Positions 1-5,081 of a stretch of 5,081 bases of DNA are shown in pieces. The DNA is from Flavobacteriales bacterium (GTDB lineage: Bacteria; Bacteroidota; Bacteroidia; NS11-12g; UBA955): positions 1 through 5,081 of the forward strand of contig CANHXF010000154.1 in assembly GCA_947464515.1 (NCBI GenBank), in the 5' to 3' direction. The notes below the pieces were generated by a model. It was not told the DNA's origin, ran no database searches, and saw only the letters and a program-made list of their open reading frames with translations. A program made the position numbers and the translations under genes. Numbering within the stretch: the stretch's first letter is position 1; each line of letters starts with the position of its first letter.

Positions 1-876
1 ACCGGTAGCGACAAATATGGCAGCGATGGCGTTGGCAAGATTGACGTTATAGCCCACCATTCCCTTGGCATCTGTGATCTTCTTTGAGGTTGGGTAATAG
101 CGAAGCATTTGCTCCGGTGTTGTGCGCAGAACTTCTTGAATTACTTGTCGAGGCATTTCGCAACTCGCCGTTACGTGAATTCCCCTGCCATTGTCAATAT
201 TGTATTGTGAGACTTTCTTGTCGGAGGATCCATTCCCTTCGATAATATAATCCAATGCGATATTTGGATAGTCTAGGGCAAATGCGTTGGCAATAAAAAG
301 TAAAGCATGCCACGTACAAGTGGTTGTCATGTTTTGACCAGAAGCATCGCCTGTTTCATAAATAAAATCGACAGAGATAATGGTTCCTACAATTTCTGTA
401 TTTAGAGCAATGAGTTTTGCATGGTTGGAATAGCCCTCCGCCGTTTTTTTGATGTCGTCTTTGTGCGTATTTATCCAGTCTGACAAGATTTCCGCATCCA
501 CACCATTATCGACGTAAAACATGGGTGATCTTTGCATGCGTTGCCATTTCACAGCACTTTGGTAACCGCCACTTTTGCAAATCACTTTTACGCCGCGGTT
601 CATACTATAAACCAAAGCGCCTTCTAAAGTGCCAATAGGGCAATAAACGAGCTCTTCTAAGCCATTTTCGTGGTAAAGTAGAGGTCCAACCAACCCTAGT
701 GGAATTTCGGTTGTCCCAATGAATGACTCAATGTTATTCTGGATGGATTTGATATTGGTTTGGTGGTTTTTGATTTCACTGATATCAATGTCCAATTTAT
801 CCAAAAAATCCCATCGTGCTTGAGATGCGGAATGGGTCGTTAGACCACGGCCAGGTACGATAGGGAAATCAATCAT
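1..876 (-). CDS. Hydroxymethylglutaryl-CoA reductase, N-terminal 292 residues (3' end outside window)
   Basis: The family reduces HMG-CoA to mevalonate with NAD(P)H, the committing step of the mevalonate isoprenoid pathway, in the cytoplasm. Visible landmarks, in order: the ESFIGTTEIPLG segment (residues 50-61), matching the ENVIG-type dimer/substrate region; PIGTLEGAL (80-88) with the catalytic Glu85; GDASGQNM (176-183), in the place of the nucleotide-binding GDAMGMNM; SSDKK (217-221) with the catalytic Lys, probably Lys220; and GYNVNLANAIAAIFVATG (275-292), the stretch just before the catalytic Asp. That Asp and the final His lie beyond the left edge. There is no membrane segment before the catalytic domain. 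The reading frame runs open to base 1. ATG at 874-876 is chosen because an in-frame stop lies upstream at 913-915 and family similarity begins soon after; only an A-run precedes it, with no Shine-Dalgarno. Family membership is firm. The substrate being HMG-CoA is inferred from the family. Confidence 0.93.
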   Translation of the reverse strand, partial: MIDFPIVPGRGLTTHSASQARWDFLDKLDIDISEIKNHQTNIKSIQNNIESFIGTTEIPLGLVGPLLYHENGLEELVYCPIGTLEGALVYSMNRGVKVICKSGGYQSAVKWQRMQRSPMFYVDNGVDAEILSDWINTHKDDIKKTAEGYSNHAKLIALNTEIVGTIISVDFIYETGDASGQNMTTTCTWHALLFIANAFALDYPNIALDYIIEGNGSSDKKVSQYNIDNGRGIHVTASCEMPRQVIQEVLRTTPEQMLRYYPTSKKITDAKGMVGYNVNLANAIAAIFVATG

Positions 877-905
877 TTTTTTTAGATAATTAATGGGCTT
901 TATTA

Positions 906-919
906 GGGATAATTAACCC
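906..919. promoter_or_regulatory. Near-palindrome in the HMG-CoA reductase leader, possible operator
   Basis: The 14-base sequence GGGATAATTAACCC pairs at 6 of 7 symmetric positions. It lies just downstream of the predicted transcription start (about 921) of the HMG-CoA reductase gene, where a repressor could act. The nine bases GATAATTAA in it recur at 885-893, just before the start codon. Function is inferred from position only. Confidence 0.3.
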
Positions 920-926
920 ATGGAAA

Positions 927-957
927 CAAAGTTATCTAAATCGGTGAAATCGCAAAA
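927..957 (-). promoter_or_regulatory. Bacteroidota-type promoter of the HMG-CoA reductase gene
   Basis: On the minus strand TAACTTTG (934-927) matches the Bacteroidota -7 consensus TAnnTTTG exactly. TTTTG (957-953) stands 18 bases upstream, within the known 17-23 base range for the -33 TTG element. Transcription would start near base 921, giving a leader of about 45 bases before the ATG at 876. This makes the HMG-CoA reductase gene likely to start its own transcript rather than depend only on the SOUL gene upstream. Confidence 0.65.
940..956 (-). promoter_or_regulatory. Degenerate third copy of the TTTGCGAT motif, overlapping the -33 element
   Basis: Read on the minus strand the site is TTTGCGATTTCACCGAT. 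Its first ten bases match the intact copy at 1014-1030 and the rest has diverged. It begins 74 bases from that copy, close to seven helical turns, so it would lie on the same DNA face. It covers the -33 element of the promoter, so a bound protein would contact or block RNA polymerase. It may be a half-site or chance. Confidence 0.35.
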
Positions 958-973
958 TTTCACTCATTAATAA

Positions 974-991
974 ATTGCCGAGATAGGCAAT
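974..991. repeat. Short inverted repeat upstream of the HMG-CoA reductase promoter
   Basis: ATTGCC and GGCAAT (6 bp each) flank a 6-base loop. An alternative pairing, ATAGGC (983-988) with GCCTAT (1008-1013), is also possible. It has no adjoining T-run on either strand, so it is not a convincing terminator for the SOUL gene. It lies upstream of the predicted promoter, so it is not in the HMG-CoA reductase leader. Confidence 0.3.
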
Positions 992-1013
992 ATCAGCCAA
1001 TTAGAAGGCCTAT

Positions 1014-1062
1014 TTACGGAAAATCGCAAAAAAAAGTTTTTGAAATTACGGATTATCGCAAA
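1014..1062 (-). promoter_or_regulatory. Pair of 17-bp motif copies TTTGCGATnnTCCGTAA, 32 bp apart, upstream of HMG-CoA reductase
   Basis: On the minus strand TTTGCGATAATCCGTAA (1062-1046) is followed by TTTGCGATTTTCCGTAA (1030-1014). They differ only in the central two positions. Their starts are 32 bases apart, about three helical turns, so both face the same side of the DNA. Relative to the predicted start at about 921 they lie near -141 to -125 and -109 to -93, a usual place for activator sites. The motif is an imperfect dyad (TTnCG...CGnAA), as expected for a dimeric DNA-binding protein. The remainder of this 240-base intergenic region towards the SOUL stop (1063-1116) is very AT-rich and shows no GC-rich terminator. 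Confidence 0.65.
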
Positions 1063-1116
1063 TGACTCTAGCGTTAATTTATAATTAAATAATAATAAAT
1101 AACATTACTAATTTTT

Positions 1117-1701
1117 TTATTGAACCTCAACGGCGACCTCATTTCTGCGGTTCACTACATCCCAAGGTGCGTTGTAGCCCATGTACATAAATCCGCCTTT
1201 CCATTGGATGTGATTTTGGGTCAAAGTCTCTTCTAGCTTTTTGCAGTAGCGCTTGATTTCTTTGTCCGATGAAAATCCACCATATTTAATCACCGCCAGT
1301 GTTTTGGGCGCCTCTTCTACAATTCTAACATTGGGAGAATTGGGGGTGGGGAGCTGTTCCTTTTGATATTGCTTTGGCATTACAAAATACATCGTTGCAG
1401 AATCGCCCATGTTCATCACCACCGGGGCCGTCATTGCGATTTTTTGATTGCCCTGATTTCCACCAAAAATGTATCCTGCGATGGTTCTGAATCCGTTGCT
1501 TCCAGAATTCTCGAATGAACTGCTGGGCAACGATGTTTGGGCCACTAGCATTTTGGGGTACTCACGAATCTCAACATCGCCAATCGTTTTAACGACTTTA
1601 TAATTCGGAGTTTCGATGTCGCCAGTTCTAAACGAAGCAACAAGCGCGGCAACGCCCGCGACGGCAATAATTGTTATAGGTATCCACATGGCTTTTTTCA
1701 T
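1117..1701 (-). CDS. SOUL family heme-binding protein, membrane-anchored
   Basis: This 194-residue protein has one N-terminal hydrophobic segment (about residues 6-23) after MKK, so it is probably an inner-membrane anchored or exported protein with its domain outside the cytoplasm. No lipobox Cys is present. The SOUL fold follows: VEIREYP (43-49), FRTIAGYIFGGN (71-82), the family hallmark KIAMTAPV (87-94), MYFVMP (104-109), and the C-terminal YNAPW with RRNEV (176-189). Known members (p22HBP, SOUL) bind heme or other tetrapyrroles in animals and plants; the role of bacterial members is poorly known and heme binding here is inferred. The start follows no Shine-Dalgarno. The 78 bases between it and the upstream 490-residue gene hold no promoter matching TAnnTTTG and no terminator hairpin that I can see, so the two may be co-transcribed. 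Confidence 0.88.
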   Translation of the reverse strand: MKKAMWIPITIIAVAGVAALVASFRTGDIETPNYKVVKTIGDVEIREYPKMLVAQTSLPSSSFENSGSNGFRTIAGYIFGGNQGNQKIAMTAPVVMNMGDSATMYFVMPKQYQKEQLPTPNSPNVRIVEEAPKTLAVIKYGGFSSDKEIKRYCKKLEETLTQNHIQWKGGFMYMGYNAPWDVVNRRNEVAVEVQ

Positions 1702-1779
1702 GATGTAATTTACTCATTAACAATTCAATTCCAATTAAGTTGTTTTCGATTTGTTTTTTTCTCGCCAATCCAAATGCTG

Positions 1780-3252
1780 TTACTTTCTCAACGCATTTAG
1801 TCGCCCATATAGTAATGTCAAATTTCTGTATTCGATCATTGGTATGTCGATCACTCTTAACATCGTCCCCAATTGGGCATCCACCGCATCAATGGTAATT
1901 GTTCTGTTTAGTTTGATGGCTTGCTCGTCGGTGAATTGGATGAGTCGACTAAAATCGAGGCCATTGCCCGTAAGGATATGAATCGCGAGCATCTGAATGT
2001 CGGCGGGCTTGGTCAATTGTTCTATTTGACTCGTGGTCAGCAATTCTTTTTGGGTCTTGGGGAATGTCTTGAATAATTTTGGTGATACATCAAGGGGTTG
2101 AAATTGCTCGATGGCCCAAAGTATGGGCATTTCTCCTTGTAGATTGTTGAATTCATTAACAGGAGGTGGGGTGGGAGTGATTGCGGCGTTTTCCGGTGCT
2201 AATGAATTTTCATTACGGTTTAAATTTCCGGCAATGGATGGGTCGTTCGCCGTTGCAAGTTTTGATGATACCGGTATTTGGATTGTTGTCGTTTCGGAAT
2301 TACGCGTCTTCAACTGATAATCTTGGTAGTGTGGCACCACTTTTAATTGCACTTGATCGGCAATCAGTTCTAGGGAATCTATATTTTGTGGAGGTAATAG
2401 ACTTCTTTGTGCATTCGAGAAGATATCCCTTTTTATGTTCAACAATGCCAGAGGGAAGTCGGTTGCGGCATGGCTGCTGTTCTCATAGGCACCAATTGTA
2501 CCAATATTCATTGCGAATTCTTTCCCTCTTGGGTCTCCCTTTATCCGTGCAACTTTGTTTGGAAATAGTCCTGAGGCATTGTAGACGATGCCGGCCAAAG
2601 GTATCAAAATAAGTGCTGCTGTCAAGTCATCCGATCCGCTTGAAAATATAGTTCTACGATTCCTGGCCGTAAGTTTTAAAACAACTTCACCAAATGAAAT
2701 GCCGCGGCGAATGTTGTTGATGTAGGTATACGGGAAATAATAGATTCCGGTACCTGGCGATACAAATACTCCACTGTCCGCAGCACAAATCAAATAACCT
2801 CCAAACTGACTGGCGTTTTTATTCGAAATCTCCCCTGTGCGTATATTCTTAAATCCATTCCATTTGCTTTGTAAGTATCGAACCTGAACTGTGTTAAATT
2901 GCCATTTTTCATCGCAAATAAATTGCCTATCGCAAGTGGGTTCGTCCTGAATCAGGTTTTTAAAATAGCTATCATCGATAAGCCTTGGCGAGAGTTTGCC
3001 GTTAAAAACATATTGACTGTGAAGGTTTGAATCACCCTCAATTCGATACGTTTGAGCCTCAAAAAAGCCATTCTCAAAGTAAGCAAATCTCCTAGATTGA
3101 TATTCTGTTGGCGCGTTATTATTAAATAGCCTTACTACCTGGGGGCCATTGTAGGTTCCAAATTGGGCATTGGCAGTATTCCAACTCAACAGAATAACGA
3201 AAAGAACACTAACCGTTGCTTTCAAATGCCTCATTCTAACAAAAGTATTCAT
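1780..3252 (-). CDS. Exported protein of unknown function, 490 residues
   Basis: I do not recognise this family. The N-terminus is a clear Sec signal peptide: a basic start (RMRHLK), a hydrophobic core (about residues 12-24) and a likely signal peptidase I site after ANA29, leaving Gln30. There is no lipobox. An N-terminal domain (about 31-310) contains three Cys (107, 113, 156), aromatic-rich strands and one hydrophobic stretch (about 210-226) that could be a buried strand or helix. A polar linker rich in Asn, Thr and Pro (about 315-372, with PTPPP) joins a smaller C-terminal domain (about 375-490) that looks helical. No catalytic motif or outer-membrane sorting tail is seen. The start at 3252 follows an in-frame TAA directly; Met7 (3234) is an alternative that gives a more typical signal peptide. 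Two copies of a 17-bp repeat lie immediately upstream, suggesting control. The reading frame is long and intact. Confidence 0.8.
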   Translation of the reverse strand: MNTFVRMRHLKATVSVLFVILLSWNTANAQFGTYNGPQVVRLFNNNAPTEYQSRRFAYFENGFFEAQTYRIEGDSNLHSQYVFNGKLSPRLIDDSYFKNLIQDEPTCDRQFICDEKWQFNTVQVRYLQSKWNGFKNIRTGEISNKNASQFGGYLICAADSGVFVSPGTGIYYFPYTYINNIRRGISFGEVVLKLTARNRRTIFSSGSDDLTAALILIPLAGIVYNASGLFPNKVARIKGDPRGKEFAMNIGTIGAYENSSHAATDFPLALLNIKRDIFSNAQRSLLPPQNIDSLELIADQVQLKVVPHYQDYQLKTRNSETTTIQIPVSSKLATANDPSIAGNLNRNENSLAPENAAITPTPPPVNEFNNLQGEMPILWAIEQFQPLDVSPKLFKTFPKTQKELLTTSQIEQLTKPADIQMLAIHILTGNGLDFSRLIQFTDEQAIKLNRTITIDAVDAQLGTMLRVIDIPMIEYRNLTLLYGRLNALRK

Positions 3253-3267
3253 TTACAAATGGACCGA

Positions 3268-3316
3268 TTTGCGATATTCCGTAATTCATAATTGATGTTT
3301 TTGCGATATTCCGTAA
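3268..3316 (+). promoter_or_regulatory. Pair of identical 17-bp motif copies TTTGCGATATTCCGTAA, 32 bp apart
   Basis: Two perfect copies begin at 3268 and 3300, in the same direction, with the same 32-base period as the pair at 1014-1062 but in the opposite orientation on the chromosome. They occupy most of the 106-base gap between the ketoacyl synthase stop and the 490-residue gene. The nearer copy ends 16 bases before that gene's ATG at 3252, a place where a bound protein would strongly affect its transcription. The 15-base spacer between copies differs from that of the other pair at about half its positions while the motif itself is kept, pointing to selection on the motif. Confidence 0.65.
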
Positions 3317-3327
3317 AGTGCTTTCGC

Positions 3328-3345
3328 AGAAAATATCTATTTTCT
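3328..3345. repeat. AT-rich inverted repeat after the ketoacyl synthase gene, possible weak terminator
   Basis: AGAAAAT and ATTTTCT (7 bp) flank a 4-base loop, starting about 13 bases past the minus-strand stop codon at 3359-3361. The position suits transcription termination of the ketoacyl synthase operon, but the stem is AT-rich and no T-run follows, so an intrinsic terminator is doubtful. Confidence 0.35.
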
Positions 3346-3358
3346 CGGAATGCTCGGT

Positions 3359-4360
3359 TTAATCAAAGCAAATCGACATAGCACCCAATGTGAGGCCAGC
3401 ACCAGTGCCTAAAACAGAAACTGACTTATTGCTTGTGGGAGCGTTGCTGTGTAACAATTTCTCCAAACCTAAGGGTATCGATGCGGCGATGCAGTTCCCA
3501 TGCATTTGCAACGTTTCAATCAGTGTTTCTTTGTTTATGTTGAAGGTCCGTTGGAAAAATTCGTTTCCATAGCGACTGGTTTGGTGAGTGACGTGATAAT
3601 CGTATTGTTGGATTTTTCTTCCCGTATGCGATTCCATTTTGCTTACAAAATCGTTCAAGTGTTTCTGAGTTAAACGGATTAAGTTTTTTCCATCCATATT
3701 GAAATGATATCCGGAATCATTTGCATTAGCATCGCGGCCTCGATCCACACTTCCACCCAAAGGCACATTGGCTAACATTGCTCCGGAAGGGTAGTTTTCG
3801 AAATGCGTATGTTCAACCTTGTAAACATGTTTATCGTTTTCGGTACCCGCTTTTTCTATGATCATTGCTACAGCAGCATCCCCAAACAAACCAAAAACTT
3901 TCTCTTCATTTGGCGATAATGCACAGGAGGCAATCTCAGAACAGACCAATGCCACACGATTGGCTCGGCCACTGCTTATGTATAAATGGGCGATGTCCCA
4001 AGCACTCAAGAAACTCAAGCAGGTAGAGTCCACATCAATGCAATTGAAATTTACGCTATCGTCGGTGATTTTTGATTTGATGATTACCGAATTGTGTGGA
4101 ACGGGATAGTCGTATGATGCACCGCAAGAAATAAGTAAATCCAAATCTTTGGCTTCCAAATTGGCAGTGGAAAGAGCTCTCGACAAAGCAGAAACGGCCA
4201 TGGTACAAACCGATTCATTCTCTGCAGCATGATAACGATGTTGTACACCCGTATTTTTCTCGATGCGATGCGGTCTTCCGTTACAGATTTCATCGAGCGC
4301 TGTAGACAAAATTGATTTACCGGGTAAATGTTTTTCAATGGAGCGTATGTTGAATTTCAT
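3359..4360 (-). CDS. 3-oxoacyl-ACP synthase III family (FabH-like thiolase-fold) enzyme
   Basis: Enzymes of this family join an acyl-CoA or similar starter to a malonyl-type or second acyl unit through an acyl-cysteine intermediate. The 333 residues fit the usual size (about 310-350). The triad is complete: Cys114 in DVDSTCLSFLSA, His259 in HVTHQTS, and Asn289 in HGNCIAASIPLGL. VFGLFGDAAVAMII (155-168) and the C-terminal GTGAGLTLGA (318-327) are further family marks. Asn rather than Glu in the triad separates it from HMG-CoA synthase. The HQAN(L)R ACP-contact motif of FabH reads HQTSRYG, so the partner may not be the housekeeping ACP. The start overlaps the upstream adenylate-forming gene by 26 bases, implying translational coupling and joint work. 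It is more likely a specialised synthase than housekeeping FabH; members making alkylresorcinol, olefin or quinolone-like products are possibilities I cannot tell apart. Confidence 0.9.
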   Translation of the reverse strand: MKFNIRSIEKHLPGKSILSTALDEICNGRPHRIEKNTGVQHRYHAAENESVCTMAVSALSRALSTANLEAKDLDLLISCGASYDYPVPHNSVIIKSKITDDSVNFNCIDVDSTCLSFLSAWDIAHLYISSGRANRVALVCSEIASCALSPNEEKVFGLFGDAAVAMIIEKAGTENDKHVYKVEHTHFENYPSGAMLANVPLGGSVDRGRDANANDSGYHFNMDGKNLIRLTQKHLNDFVSKMESHTGRKIQQYDYHVTHQTSRYGNEFFQRTFNINKETLIETLQMHGNCIAASIPLGLEKLLHSNAPTSNKSVSVLGTGAGLTLGAMSICFD

Positions 4361-5081
4361 TTCGAATTTTTCGTTGTTTTAAGGTTGGATTGAAAACTGT
4401 TTCATGCCAATGCATCTTTATGGTTGACTGATCTAAATCTTCTAAGAATTCCGATAATATGGATGCTATTGCACTCTTTGTTTCTTCGAATCTTGCTGAT
4501 TGTATATGTATTTGAATTTCTGATTCCCCCGTCTGTATGATTTCATAACGAGAAAAGGCGTCGGTGGCCAAGGCGATTTTTCGACTTAATAAATCAGGGA
4601 AAATGCGCTTTCCTTGAATCCAAAGGACATCGTCGTCCCGCCCTAATATTTGTTCAATCGCCAAGAAATGACTTCCGCATGCACAAGGTGTTTCTTTGAT
4701 TTTTAGAACATCAGACATGCGGTATCGAATCACGGGCTGACTTTTTCTTGTAAAATCGGTAATGATGGGCCTGAAATGACGGTCATCGATCCATTCTTTT
4801 TCTACAATTAGATTGTCTTCATTCAAATGCATGATTCCTTGGTTGCAACTCACACCCAATAGGCCTTCGGTGCATTGATATATTTCCCGGATTGGGGCAT
4901 CGAAAATTTGACGCAGTAATTCGGCATCGCTCTGGTGAAGTACTTCGGCGAATGAAATGATTTGTTGAGGCTGCCAAGCTGATTTTACTTTGTTCCCTTG
5001 CGTTAGGATGTCGGCGATCGCCATGAGTATAGATGGTTGCCCGGCTAGGACATCAGGACGATAAGCGAGTAACTGTTCTAC
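4335..5081 (-). CDS. Adenylate-forming enzyme, phenylacetate-CoA ligase / F390 synthetase-like, C-terminal 248 residues (5' end outside window)
   Basis: The reading frame is open to the right edge; the first visible codons read VEQLLAYRPDVLAGQPS, a segment typical of the PaaK/F390 synthetase branch, so the Met encoded at 5024 is internal and not the start. Visible core motifs of adenylate-forming enzymes (numbering from the first visible residue): YQCTEG (68-73, the YGxTE-like motif), IRYRMSD (118-124, ATP-ribose Asp), CACG (133-136, a Cys pair usual in this branch) and LGRDDDVL (146-153, hinge). A basic LKQRKIR tail (235-241) is at the place of the C-terminal domain lysine. The enzyme would activate a carboxylic acid as acyl-AMP and pass it to CoA or a carrier; the substrate is unknown. 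Its stop codon lies inside the next gene (ketoacyl synthase III), with which it probably shares a pathway. Confidence 0.87.
   Translation of the reverse strand, partial: VEQLLAYRPDVLAGQPSILMAIADILTQGNKVKSAWQPQQIISFAEVLHQSDAELLRQIFDAPIREIYQCTEGLLGVSCNQGIMHLNEDNLIVEKEWIDDRHFRPIITDFTRKSQPVIRYRMSDVLKIKETPCACGSHFLAIEQILGRDDDVLWIQGKRIFPDLLSRKIALATDAFSRYEIIQTGESEIQIHIQSARFEETKSAIASILSEFLEDLDQSTIKMHWHETVFNPTLKQRKIRNEIQHTLH

Noticed and set aside
913..921. A two-codon reading frame ATG GGT TAA on the minus strand in the HMG-CoA reductase leader, in frame with the gene.
   Set aside because: It lies at the predicted transcription start itself and has no ribosome-binding context, so it is probably not translated.
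1081..1116. AT-rich sequence after the SOUL stop as a terminator.
   Set aside because: The only pairing is a 5-bp all-AT stem (ATTTA/TAAAT) with no GC clamp; composition alone does not support termination.
1435..1452. ATTGCGATTTTTTGAT in the SOUL gene, similar to the start of the 17-bp motif.
   Set aside because: The TCCGTAA half is missing and the sequence encodes the conserved KIAMTAP stretch, which explains it.
1751..2612. Open frames on the plus strand (1751-1981, 2111-2317, 2181-2612).
   Set aside because: They lie antisense inside the intact 490-residue gene, and their products show no family features; they are shadows.
2914..2940. ATCGCAAA and ATCGCAAG inside the 490-residue gene, resembling halves of the 17-bp motif.
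   Set aside because: Only half-sites, in coding sequence, with no TTACGGA half nearby; likely chance.
3240..3247. TACTTTTG on the minus strand, an exact match to the TAnnTTTG -7 element, just before Met7 of the 490-residue protein.
   Set aside because: No TTG element stands 17-23 bases upstream, and use of this site would leave essentially no leader for Met7. A match of this short AT-rich pattern is expected by chance.
3390..4338. Open frames at 3390-3572 and 3858-4109 (plus) and 4084-4338 (minus, other frame).
   Set aside because: All lie within the ketoacyl synthase III gene, which is conserved along its whole length with its full catalytic triad.

Overview
All four complete or partial protein genes plus the broken-off HMG-CoA reductase at the left edge (five in total) lie on the minus strand, so the window reads biologically from right to left. 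The organism is most likely a member of the Bacteroidota. The DNA is AT-rich, start codons lack clear Shine-Dalgarno sequences, and the gene at the left edge has a promoter matching the TTG-N17-23-TAnnTTTG type known from flavobacteria and Bacteroides. I cannot name a genus.

Right part (3359-5081): two genes that overlap by 26 bases. The upstream gene, cut by the window edge, encodes the C-terminal part of an adenylate-forming enzyme of the phenylacetate-CoA ligase / coenzyme F390 synthetase type. The downstream gene encodes a ketoacyl synthase III (FabH-like) enzyme with a complete Cys-His-Asn triad. Together they look like an activate-and-condense pair: one enzyme activates a carboxylic acid and the other joins acyl units. 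The product is unknown.

Middle part (1117-3252): a 490-residue exported protein that I do not recognise, then a membrane-anchored SOUL/heme-binding family protein. They have no obvious metabolic link to the flanking enzymes.

Left part (1-1116): the first 292 residues of a soluble HMG-CoA reductase, preceded by a 240-base intergenic region holding a good Bacteroidota promoter and several possible control sites.

The most striking non-coding signal is a 17-bp motif, TTTGCGATnnTCCGTAA. It occurs as two pairs, each with exactly 32 bp between copies, one pair in each of the two larger intergenic regions. The pairs point in opposite directions, so they form an inverted frame around the SOUL and 490-residue genes. 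A degenerate third copy overlaps the -33 element of the HMG-CoA reductase promoter. The motif cores are conserved while the spacers have diverged, which suggests binding sites for a protein. That protein could be a transcription regulator shared by HMG-CoA reductase and the 490-residue gene, or less likely a recombinase acting at the ends of a 2.3-kb cassette.
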